From Akkermansia sp. (GTDB lineage Bacteria > Verrucomicrobiota > Verrucomicrobiia > Verrucomicrobiales > Akkermansiaceae): DNA of 45,490 nt. Positions 30,037 to 37,322 of the stretch are shown in pieces. A program made the translations under genes and the position numbers. The notes under the pieces were generated by a model that did no database searches, was not told the origin of the DNA, and saw only the letters and a list, made by a program, of their open reading frames with translations. The stretch is taken from contig JAFYUT010000034.1 of assembly GCA_017549485.1 (NCBI GenBank), positions 1 through 45,490 on the forward strand, written 5' to 3'. Numbering within the stretch: position 1 is the stretch's first letter; every line of letters starts with the position of its first letter.

Positions 30037-31368
30037 ATGGCTGTTCAATTATCAGACCATTTTACGTATCGTAAGCTGTTTGCCTTTGTACTGCCGCCGA
30101 TTGCAATGATGCTGCTTACCTCGGTGTATACGATGGTGGATGGCCTGTTTGTATCTCACTTTGTGGGCAAAACGGCATTTGCCGCAGTGAACTTCGTGTT
30201 TCCCGTGGTGATTTTGATGGCGGGCTTGGGTTCCATGTTCGGTACCGGTGGCACGGCTTTGGTGGCAAAAACACTGGGGCAGGGGGCGGCCAAGAGAGCC
30301 AAACGCTATTTTACCCAAATTATATTGCTGGCCTCATTGTCGGGCATATTGATGGGAGCATTGGGTTGCATTTGTTTGCCCGGGATTTGCCGAGTATTGG
30401 GTGCCACACCGAAGCTGATGCCGGATGCCTTGACCTATGGGCGAATCATGTTGGCCTTTTTGCCTTGCTGCATTTTGCAGTGGACTTTCCAGTCATTACT
30501 TATTGCGGCAGAGAAACCCAATCTCGCCTTTTGGCTGAGTGTTGCCGGCGGCCTTACCAACATTGTGCTTGATGCCGTCTTTATGGCTTGGCTGGGGTGG
30601 GGCGTGGCTGGGGCTGCCCTTGCTACGGGTATCAGTCAAGTGGTGGCCGGTATGGTACCGGTACTTTATTTTATCTTGCCCAATAACAGTTTGCTGCGCT
30701 TTCGCCGTACGCGCATTCAGCCCCGCCCCATGTTGCAGGCTTGCTCCAATGGTGCATCTGAGTTTGTGAGCAGTATCTCTGGTGCTTTGGTTGGCATGCT
30801 CTATAATTATCAGCTTATCCGCTATTTCGGGGAGGATGGTGTGGCTGCATACGGCGTGGTGATGTATGTGTCGTTCTTCTTTGTTGCCATTTTCATCGGT
30901 TATGATATGGGGAGCACCCCTCTGTTAGCCTATAATCATGGGGCTGAGAATCACTATGAGCTGCGCAATTTGTTTTCTAAAAGTGTCACATTTGTCGGCA
31001 CTTGCGGGGCGATGTTGACCGTGCTGGCGCTTACGTTTGCGCATTCCATTGCAGAAGTGTTTGTGGGGTATAGTGATAGCCTTACCCTGCTTACGGAACA
31101 CGCCTTTTGGGTATATGGGCTTGCTTTTATGCTGATGGGGTTCAATATCTTTGCCTCGGGGCTCTTTACTGCCATGAATAACGGTTTTGTATCAGCTGTT
31201 ATTTCATTGTTACGTACATTCGGTTTTCAGGCTGCGGCAGTGCTTGGTTTACCCTTGCTTTTTGGGGCGGAGGGTATTTGGTGGGCTGTATCCGTGGCTG
31301 AGGTCGGTACCCTTGTTATCTCTGCATGTTTGGTGCTGTGTTATCGTCGGCGTTATAGGTATTTGTAA
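30037..31368 (+). CDS. MATE family efflux transporter
   Basis: A 443-residue, twelve-helix inner-membrane antiporter of the MATE (multidrug and toxic compound extrusion) family. Typical blocks: LLTSVYTMVDGLFVSHFVGK in helix 1-2, AAVNFVFPVVILMAGLGSMF then GTGGTALVAK (the repeated glycine-rich motif), LNIVLDAVF-type NIVLDAVFMAWLGWGVAGAA, and in the second half ISGALVGMLYNYQLIRYFGE with DMGSTPLLAYNHGAENH. Substrates are drugs or flavin/metabolite cations in exchange for Na+ or H+; not predictable here. It follows the GT-C gene by 22 bases. Confidence 0.92.
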   Translation: MAVQLSDHFTYRKLFAFVLPPIAMMLLTSVYTMVDGLFVSHFVGKTAFAAVNFVFPVVILMAGLGSMFGTGGTALVAKTLGQGAAKRAKRYFTQIILLASLSGILMGALGCICLPGICRVLGATPKLMPDALTYGRIMLAFLPCCILQWTFQSLLIAAEKPNLAFWLSVAGGLTNIVLDAVFMAWLGWGVAGAALATGISQVVAGMVPVLYFILPNNSLLRFRRTRIQPRPMLQACSNGASEFVSSISGALVGMLYNYQLIRYFGEDGVAAYGVVMYVSFFFVAIFIGYDMGSTPLLAYNHGAENHYELRNLFSKSVTFVGTCGAMLTVLALTFAHSIAEVFVGYSDSLTLLTEHAFWVYGLAFMLMGFNIFASGLFTAMNNGFVSAVISLLRTFGFQAAAVLGLPLLFGAEGIWWAVSVAEVGTLVISACLVLCYRRRYRYL

Positions 31369-31379
31369 GGCTCATATAC

Positions 31380-32168
31380 ATGAAAATTCACGTCCTGATA
31401 GAGAATACGAGCACGCGTGAGGATTTGCAGGCTGAGCACGGGCTGAGCTTGTTGATAGAGGCCTGCGGGCAACGTATTCTGTTTGATGCTGGGGCTTCTG
31501 CTGCCTTTGCAGCAAATGCAGAGAAGATGGGGGTAGATTTGCGCACGGTAGACGCATGCGTATTATCCCATGGGCATAATGACCATGGTGGCGGGTTAGC
31601 GACATTCTTGCAGCATAACCCCCAAGCTGCCGTTTGGGTGAGCCCGCTTGCGTTTGAACCTCATTTCAATGCCGTCGGCAAAAATATCGGCTTATCTCCG
31701 CTTGATGATTGGCGCATTCATGTTGCCGCTGCAGATATCACTATACTTGCCCCCGGGGTGGAGCTGCACCGTGCGCTGTATATGCCCACCCCATACGCCG
31801 CATCAGGGCAGGGCATGGAGACCATGATTAACGGCGAGCGCGTTTCCGATGATTTCCGGCATGAGCAATATCTGCTGGTGGAGGAGAACGGTGTGCGTAT
31901 TCTGTTCAGTGGCTGCTCACACCGCGGGGTTCTCAATATCGTTCACCATTTCCGCCCCGATGTGCTGATAGGTGGCTTTCACTTCATGAAATACCAAGCC
32001 GGTGCAGATGATGACAAATTAAGAGAGGCAGCCGAGCTCATGCTGCAGCTGCCTACTCGTTACTACACGGGGCATTGCACGGGTGAATACGCTTGCAACA
32101 TGCTCAAACCGCTCATGGGTGAGCGCTTGCAGGTATTTTCTACGGGAGATGTGCTACACTTGGGATGA
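31380..32168 (+). CDS. Metallo-beta-lactamase-fold hydrolase (COG1237 type)
   Basis: A 262-residue cytosolic metallo-hydrolase. Zinc motif SHGHNDHGGGL (HxHxDH at 64-69), preceded by LLIEACGQRILFDAGAS. It is followed by VSPLAFEPHFN, LFSGCSHRGVLNIVHHFRPD, VLIGGFHFM and RYYTGHCTGEYACNML. This set belongs to the COG1237 group that includes the archaeal dihydropterin-related synthase, but bacterial members have no settled reaction. It begins 11 bases after the MATE gene and ends 9 bases from the convergent aspartyl protease gene, with no terminator between them. Confidence 0.85.
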   Translation: MKIHVLIENTSTREDLQAEHGLSLLIEACGQRILFDAGASAAFAANAEKMGVDLRTVDACVLSHGHNDHGGGLATFLQHNPQAAVWVSPLAFEPHFNAVGKNIGLSPLDDWRIHVAAADITILAPGVELHRALYMPTPYAASGQGMETMINGERVSDDFRHEQYLLVEENGVRILFSGCSHRGVLNIVHHFRPDVLIGGFHFMKYQAGADDDKLREAAELMLQLPTRYYTGHCTGEYACNMLKPLMGERLQVFSTGDVLHLG

Positions 32169-32177
32169 GCCCGTCAT

Positions 32178-33062
32178 TTATTGAGCAATAAAGAATTGCC
32201 CGTAGACGGAATTCTCCGTCGGCAGGTGAATCAGCACGCTGTCTTTGAGGGCATCTACCCCCAGCAGCACAGAGTGACCGGGTTCATCCAAAAGTGGCGT
32301 AATGCCTTTGAGTGTGACACCCTCGGCAATTTCCAAGTCGCCCGCAGCGCCCTCTGTCATGCGCTGATGTTTCGTCTTGTCTACATTGCCCAAGCGGGCC
32401 ATAATTTCCTGTCCCACACCGGGAGCCCAGTCGGGGGCATTAACACGAGTAACGGCACTGCCGGTATCCAACAGCATTTTAAGATCCTTGCCGCCACAGG
32501 TGGCTTGCACCATCATGCGGCCGCCTTGCTCCATCTTGCCACGCAGCGGGGTGAGTTTTGCATCCTCAGGGATGCCCCAGTAGCAGTTTTCGTTTTTCAG
32601 GTCAAATGTAAAGGGGAGGGAGCCCAGCACATCCATACCCACAATGCCGTCAATCTCTTCACCCATCATGCTGCGTACCGAGCTCAAATCAAGCACCACT
32701 AACGGGTGTTGCGGCGAGAGCCCCGGCCCGGCCTGTAAACTGCCCACAATAATTTCGGGGCGTTGCTGGGTATTGCTCTTAAACTTGAGGTGAGAGGTAT
32801 CAAGCTTGAAAATGCCTTTCTTGATTTTTTTTACGCTGTCTTTGTGCAGAATGGTGTGGGTGGCCCCGGTGTCAAGAATCATGCGCATGGGGGTGTCTGC
32901 CACCATGGCTGTAATGAGCAGCAGTCTGCTGCGGTTGTCGCGCGTGATGCTCATTAACTCATCGACGGTAGGGATGTGTACCTCAGCGGGGACGGTAGGT
33001 TTTGCAGTTGCCGTTACAGTGCTGCACGTAAGACTCAACAGTAGATAAAAAAGCTTCTTCAT
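32178..33062 (-). CDS. Secreted aspartyl protease-like protein (two DTG sites)
   Basis: A 294-residue exported protein with signal peptide MKKLFYLLLSLTCSTVTATA. It carries two active-site triads, MILDTGATHTILH (Asp 64) and MLLDTGSAVTRVN (Asp 199), each the start of a retropepsin-like lobe. VGMDVLGSLPFTFDL and LLGVDALKDSVLIHL are the matching late strands of each lobe. A single chain with two DTG motifs can form the complete active site without dimerising. It probably acts in the periplasm; its target is unknown. It is convergent with the metallo-hydrolase. Confidence 0.83.
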   Translation of the reverse strand: MKKLFYLLLSLTCSTVTATAKPTVPAEVHIPTVDELMSITRDNRSRLLLITAMVADTPMRMILDTGATHTILHKDSVKKIKKGIFKLDTSHLKFKSNTQQRPEIIVGSLQAGPGLSPQHPLVVLDLSSVRSMMGEEIDGIVGMDVLGSLPFTFDLKNENCYWGIPEDAKLTPLRGKMEQGGRMMVQATCGGKDLKMLLDTGSAVTRVNAPDWAPGVGQEIMARLGNVDKTKHQRMTEGAAGDLEIAEGVTLKGITPLLDEPGHSVLLGVDALKDSVLIHLPTENSVYGQFFIAQ

Positions 33063-33068
33063 GCGGCT

Positions 33069-33097
33069 AGTTTATATGGAGCTCCCCTGTTTGGCAA
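33069..33097 (-). promoter_or_regulatory. Promoter of the aspartyl protease-like gene
   Basis: Minus strand TTGCCA (33097-33092), 17-base spacer, TAAACT (33074-33069), 6 bases before ATG 33062. An alternative -10 TATAAA (33076-33071) has a 15-base spacer. Confidence 0.5.
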
Positions 33098-33132
33098 GAG
33101 AAATTAACGCTTGAATATGAAAATGCAGGTCT

Positions 33133-33167
33133 AAAAAAAGCCGCGCGGTTGGCAGAACCGCGCGGCT
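33133..33167 (-). terminator. Terminator of the galK-symporter operon
   Basis: Perfect 12-base stem AGCCGCGCGGTT / AACCGCGCGGCT (33139-33150, 33156-33167), 5-base loop, then seven Ts on the minus strand. Confidence 0.93.
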
Positions 33168-33193
33168 GAAAATAATCTGTTGTCTGATAATCT

Positions 33194-35506
33194 TTACCAG
33201 AAGATGATGTAGAGAGCAATCGTCATTGCAATGACGGCCCAACCGAACACCTTAGCGCGGGTGGACGTCTTCATTTCAATGATGCCCTTATCGGTAAGCA
33301 CAACTGCCTCGCCACCCTTCACGTGGTTGACGATGGTGAGAATAAGACCCACCACGCACACGGCAATGAAGGAGAAGCCCATGCGGTTGAGGAAGCTCTG
33401 ATCTGTAGCGCCGAGAATCTCAACCCACTTGAAGGAGGCATAGAATACGGCACCGAGCAGAATACCGAGCCAACCGAAAATGCGGGGGCACTTGGGCACG
33501 AAGAACCCGAAGAGGAACACGGCCAGTACGCCCGGGCTGAGGAAGCCTTGGAACTCCTGAATGAAGGTGAAGATACCACCGAAGGCGGGGTTATCCAAGA
33601 AGGGGGCAATTACCGTGGCAATCACGGCGCAACCCAGCACACCGATTTTGCCCACGGCGAGCAGCTGCTGCGGGGAGGCAGGCTTGCCCATTACCTCCTT
33701 GGCTTTACCGTAGAGGTCCATGGTGAACAGGGTGGAGGCAGAGTTGAGCATGGAGGCCAAGGAGCTTACCACGGCGCCGAAGAGGGCTGCAAGTACGAAC
33801 CATGCCCAGCCTGTACCCGGCAACAACTTGCGCAGCAAGGTGGCAAAGGCGGAGTCGTAGTGATAGGCGGTAAGACCGGTAGATACAACGTACTTATCTG
33901 CATTAGCACGGGCATCCTTGGTCACCTCACCTTCAAGCTTTGTGATGGCGTTGGCCAGTTCAGATACCTTGGTGCGGTTCTCAACCTTGGTGGCATCGAT
34001 AGCGGTGAGCTCGGTGGTAAGAGCAGCCAGCTCGGCTTTCTTCTCATCCGTAGCGCCTACTACGGCCATGTTCTTCTCCAAGCGAGCAATGGCATTTTGC
34101 TGTTGGTCAGCGCGCATGAGCAGGCTGGGCGCAATGTTATAAATAACTTCCTTTTTCTCTGCCTTGGCGGTATCTTCGGCAGCCTTGACAACCTTGGCAT
34201 TGTTGTCATCGGCCTTGGCGGCCAAGTCATCGCGGAACAGGTTGTAGGCAAGAATGCCGGGAATAATCACCACAAAGGGAATAAGCAACTTGAGGAATGC
34301 GGCGAATACCACACCCAGCTGACCTTCCTCCAAGCTCTTGGAGGCCAAGGTGCGCTGCATGATGTACTGGTTGAGACCCCAGTAGAAGAAGTTCGGAATC
34401 CAGAGACCCAGCAGGTATACGGACCAGGGCATGACGGGGTCATTGGCCTCGCGCATCATGTGCAGCTTGCCACCGATGCCGTTGACGGCGGAGTTGGCAT
34501 CACCGGCGTTCAGCTCGGTCATGCGGGCAAGACCATCCATAAACTGGCTGCCGGTTGTCGTCATGGTGTCTACCGTGGCGTTAGAGGCTACGGTGGCTGT
34601 CTCTACAACGGGCTGCAGCTGGGCCGGCTCCATGCCGCCCAAGGTCATAATGGCAAAGTAGGCTACTACGCCACCACCCAAGATAAGGGCTGCACCCCAG
34701 ATGAGGTCGGTCCAAGCGCATGCCTTAAGACCACCGATGTACACGTATACCGTGGCAGCACCGGCAATGATGAGGCAGCTGGCCCACAGCTCCATGTCAA
34801 AGTATACGGAGATAACGTTGGCACCGGCATAAATTACCGTAGCGGTGGGAACACCCACAAGAATAAGCAAGTTCACCATGGCCATGGTGACGCGGGAGAT
34901 ACCGTTGTAGCGCTCCTCCAAGAATTGGGGAATGGTGAATACACCGCGCTTGAGCAACATGGGCAAGAAGGTGAATGCCACAATTACCAGTACGATAGCG
35001 GCAAGCCACTCGTAACCGGCAATGGCAAGGCCCAGCCAGTCGGCAGCCTGGCCGCTCATACCCACGAACTGCTCTGTAGAAATGTTAGCAGCCAACAGGG
35101 AGAAACCCACCAGCCACCAAGTCAGCCCACGGCCGGCCAAGAAGTAGTCGGCAGCACCTTTCTCTGCCTTCTCATCCTCGCTCTTGTCGGCATCATTACC
35201 ATCAGAGGCTTTCCAAATGCCCAAGCCGATAACGCCTACTACAACCACGCAGAATGCGATGATTTCCCACACGGGAAGCACGTCCGGCTCCTGAGCCTTT
35301 GCGGCAGGTGCGGTGGCTTGCACGGCGGTGGCTTCCTCTGCTACGGGAGCAGGTGTTGCCTCAGGGGCAGGGGCTTCTGCCACGGCAGGTGCCTCAATGG
35401 CTGCAACCTCGGCAGGTACAGCCTCCACGGCGGGGGCGGCATCCTGAGCCCAAGCACCGAATGTCATGAGCGCAAGGGCGCTCAGCATGCTTGTCAGTTT
35501 TTTCAT
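33194..35506 (-). CDS. Sodium/solute symporter (SSS) family, probable galactose/glucose transporter, with insertion
   Basis: 770 residues, far longer than the usual 500-560. Residues 1-20 look like a signal peptide and 20-75 are an Ala/Pro/Glu-rich outer segment. The symporter core starts at about 78. Family blocks: GLTWWLVGFSLLAANISTEQ, FVGMSGQAADWLGLAIAGYE, TVYVYIGGLKACAWTDLIWG, and NFFYWGLNQYIMQRTLASKS, the SGLT-type helix signature. Between TRYF-free helix ending GILAYNLF (about 424) and LLPGTGWAWFVLAALFGAVV (from about 561) lies an unusual charged helical insertion (about 425-545), rich in Lys, Glu and Ala. The gene follows galK by 21 bases, so galactose is the likely substrate. Confidence 0.88.
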   Translation of the reverse strand: MKKLTSMLSALALMTFGAWAQDAAPAVEAVPAEVAAIEAPAVAEAPAPEATPAPVAEEATAVQATAPAAKAQEPDVLPVWEIIAFCVVVVGVIGLGIWKASDGNDADKSEDEKAEKGAADYFLAGRGLTWWLVGFSLLAANISTEQFVGMSGQAADWLGLAIAGYEWLAAIVLVIVAFTFLPMLLKRGVFTIPQFLEERYNGISRVTMAMVNLLILVGVPTATVIYAGANVISVYFDMELWASCLIIAGAATVYVYIGGLKACAWTDLIWGAALILGGGVVAYFAIMTLGGMEPAQLQPVVETATVASNATVDTMTTTGSQFMDGLARMTELNAGDANSAVNGIGGKLHMMREANDPVMPWSVYLLGLWIPNFFYWGLNQYIMQRTLASKSLEEGQLGVVFAAFLKLLIPFVVIIPGILAYNLFRDDLAAKADDNNAKVVKAAEDTAKAEKKEVIYNIAPSLLMRADQQQNAIARLEKNMAVVGATDEKKAELAALTTELTAIDATKVENRTKVSELANAITKLEGEVTKDARANADKYVVSTGLTAYHYDSAFATLLRKLLPGTGWAWFVLAALFGAVVSSLASMLNSASTLFTMDLYGKAKEVMGKPASPQQLLAVGKIGVLGCAVIATVIAPFLDNPAFGGIFTFIQEFQGFLSPGVLAVFLFGFFVPKCPRIFGWLGILLGAVFYASFKWVEILGATDQSFLNRMGFSFIAVCVVGLILTIVNHVKGGEAVVLTDKGIIEMKTSTRAKVFGWAVIAMTIALYIIFW

Positions 35507-35527
35507 ATTGTTAATGATATGGTTGAA

Positions 35528-36706
35528 TTAAGCTTTGTAAAGTACGCGGGCACCTTCGCCGGGGCGGGTTACCAAGTAGGTGGTCTCAATACCCAGCTCG
35601 TTGCGGTAGGCTTCCAGCATTTCTTCGGCAACCTTCTCCACGTCGCTGCTCTTGACAAGGGCTACGATGCAGCCACCGAAACCGCCACCCGTCATGCGGG
35701 CACCGTATACGGAGGCGGCAGAGGGGATGCTGTCTGCCAAGCTTACGAGGGTATCTACCTCGGCGCAGGAAACTTCAAAATCATTCTTGAGGGAGGCGTG
35801 AGAGGCACGCATAGCCACACCTGCGGCATCCCAATCGGCGGCGGCCACTGCGGCGGCAAACTTCTCTACGCGCAGATTCTCGCCGATGACGTGGCGAGCG
35901 CGGCGGTAGCAAAGGTCACCCAGTGCTTCTTTCTTCTCTTCGAGCATCTCAAGCGTTGCCTCACGCAGGGAGGGCACGCCGAGCACAACGCAGGCGTCCT
36001 CACAGTTCTTGCGGCGGGCTGCATAACCACCGTCTGCAAGAGAGTGCTTCACGGCAGAGTCAATTACCAGCACGCTCACGTTCGGGTCGGTCATGGGGAT
36101 GAGCTTGTAGGTAAGGTCCTTGCAGTCCAGCATCAGGGCGTGGTCTTGCTTGCCGTTGGCTGAAATGAACTGATCCATGATACCGCAGGGCACGTTTACA
36201 AACTCGTGCTCAGTTGCTTGGCCGATGAGGGCGCGCTCCGTGGGCGTTACATCTGCCCCGCAAAGGGCTGCCAAAGCGGTGCAGGTGGCTACCTCGAATG
36301 CAGCAGAGGAGGAGAGACCACCACCGCGCGGTACGTTGGAGTCAATCAGCATATCTACAGCGGGTACCTTAATGCCACGGCGCTCCAACATGCAGATAAC
36401 ACCACGTACATAGTTGCTCCAGAACGGGTCGCCGGGTTTTGTTGCATCTGCCGGGTCAATTTGAATCATTGTATCACCCAGTGCGCCAATCCAGCGGTGC
36501 TTGCCGGTGGGAGAGGGAGCCACAGCCACAACGTTGATGTTGTTAAGAGCCATGGGAAGGACAAAACCGTTGTTGTAGTCGGTGTGTTCACCAATCAAGT
36601 TTACGCGCCCGGGGGAGGCAGCCACCACCGTGGGTTTCTGCCCGAAGTATTCCTCGAAGTACGGACTGATGGTTTCAACACTGATTTCGCGTTGCTCTAA
36701 ATCCAT
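35528..36706 (-). CDS. galK: Galactokinase
   Basis: GHMP-family kinase that converts galactose and ATP to galactose-1-phosphate, the entry to the Leloir pathway; cytosolic, 392 residues. Diagnostic: SPGRVNLIGEHTDYNNGFVL (31-50, GalK signature), the ATP loop VPRGGGLSSSAAFEVATCTA, and GARMTGGGFGGCIVALVK near the C-terminus. It is first in a two-gene unit with the sodium symporter, a coherent uptake-and-phosphorylation pair for galactose, such as is released from mucin glycans. Other Leloir genes are not in the window. Confidence 0.97.
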   Translation of the reverse strand: MDLEQREISVETISPYFEEYFGQKPTVVAASPGRVNLIGEHTDYNNGFVLPMALNNINVVAVAPSPTGKHRWIGALGDTMIQIDPADATKPGDPFWSNYVRGVICMLERRGIKVPAVDMLIDSNVPRGGGLSSSAAFEVATCTALAALCGADVTPTERALIGQATEHEFVNVPCGIMDQFISANGKQDHALMLDCKDLTYKLIPMTDPNVSVLVIDSAVKHSLADGGYAARRKNCEDACVVLGVPSLREATLEMLEEKKEALGDLCYRRARHVIGENLRVEKFAAAVAAADWDAAGVAMRASHASLKNDFEVSCAEVDTLVSLADSIPSAASVYGARMTGGGFGGCIVALVKSSDVEKVAEEMLEAYRNELGIETTYLVTRPGEGARVLYKA

Positions 36707-36715
36707 AACGAAGTA

Positions 36716-36744
36716 TTTTTAGCACATCGGCAGGGGGATGTAAA
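36716..36744 (-). promoter_or_regulatory. Promoter of galK
   Basis: Minus strand TTTACA (36744-36739), 17-base spacer, TAAAAA (36721-36716), 9 bases before ATG 36706. Confidence 0.5.
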
Positions 36745-36778
36745 GGCTAATCAGCAATTTGTTTGCCCGAATTGAGAT

Positions 36779-36814
36779 ATAAAAAGCCGTGCACCGAAAT
36801 ACCGGGGCACGGCT
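36779..36814 (-). terminator. Terminator of the HU gene
   Basis: Stem AGCCGTGC / GCACGGCT (36785-36792, 36807-36814), followed on the minus strand by TTTTTATA. Confidence 0.88.
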
Positions 36815-36840
36815 TGAATCTGGAAATGGTCGGGGAAGAA

Positions 36841-37164
36841 TTACTTCTTCTTCTTGCAACCACCCTTCTTGCAGGTCTTCTTGGCCGGCTTGAGGACGGT
36901 CTTGAAGGTTGAGGAGGGCTTGAATGCAAGGGTCTGGGAAGCTTCAATCTTGAGCTCCTTGCCGGTGCGGGGGTCACGACCGGTGCGGGCTGCACGGGTC
37001 TTCATCTCGAAGGAACCGAAACCGATGAGCTGAACCTTATCGCCACCCTTAACAGCGTCGGTGATGGCGCCAAGTACAGCGGTAAGAGCGGCCTCGGCGC
37101 ACTTCTTAGTAGCGTCCTCGCCCAGCTTGGCCTGAATGCAGTCAACAAGTTGTGTCTTATTCAT
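36841..37164 (-). CDS. HU-family DNA-binding protein
   Basis: A 107-residue nucleoid protein. The HU/IHF fold is clear: MNKTQLVDCIQAKLG, LTAVLGAITDAVKGGDKVQL, then IGFGSFEMKTRAARTGRDPRTGKEL with the conserved GFGSF and RxGRNP-like arm (here RTGRDP), and FKPSSTFK. A short extra tail from about residue 94 (AKKTCKKGGCKKKK) adds many lysines and two cysteines, which standard HU lacks. It probably bends and compacts DNA as a dimer. Single gene with a promoter directly before the ATG and a strong terminator. Confidence 0.95.
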   Translation of the reverse strand: MNKTQLVDCIQAKLGEDATKKCAEAALTAVLGAITDAVKGGDKVQLIGFGSFEMKTRAARTGRDPRTGKELKIEASQTLAFKPSSTFKTVLKPAKKTCKKGGCKKKK

Positions 37165-37172
37165 AGGCCTTT

Positions 37173-37200
37173 ATGATAGCATGCGCTGCGCTCATTACAA
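37173..37200 (-). promoter_or_regulatory. Promoter of the HU gene
   Basis: Minus strand TTGTAA (37200-37195), 16-base spacer, TATCAT (37178-37173), 8 bases before ATG 37164. Confidence 0.6.
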
Positions 37201-37262
37201 GCGAAAAATGTTGAAAACCCGCCATTTTGCGGGCTTTCTGTGCATTTTTTTGCGTTTTTTTG

Positions 37263-37296
37263 AAAAAATCCCCCGCATTCTTCGAGAATACGGGGG
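37263..37296 (-). terminator. Terminator after the unknown secreted protein gene
   Basis: Twelve-base stem CCCCCGCATTCT / AGAATACGGGGG with one mismatch (37270-37281, 37285-37296) and a 3-base loop, then TTTTTT on the minus strand. Confidence 0.88.
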
Positions 37297-37322
37297 AAAC
37301 GGAGCTTTTCTTAAAAAAATGA

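Noticed and set aside
33323..36163. A 946-codon open frame on the plus strand opposite the symporter and galK
   Set aside because: It is the antisense shadow of two certain genes. Its product is rich in Gly, His and Val with no domain pattern, and frames like this are common opposite GC-rich genes.
37217..37234. CCCGC/GCGGG hairpin between the HU gene and the unknown secreted gene
   Set aside because: The stem is only five bases. The stronger terminator at 37263-37296 already explains termination.
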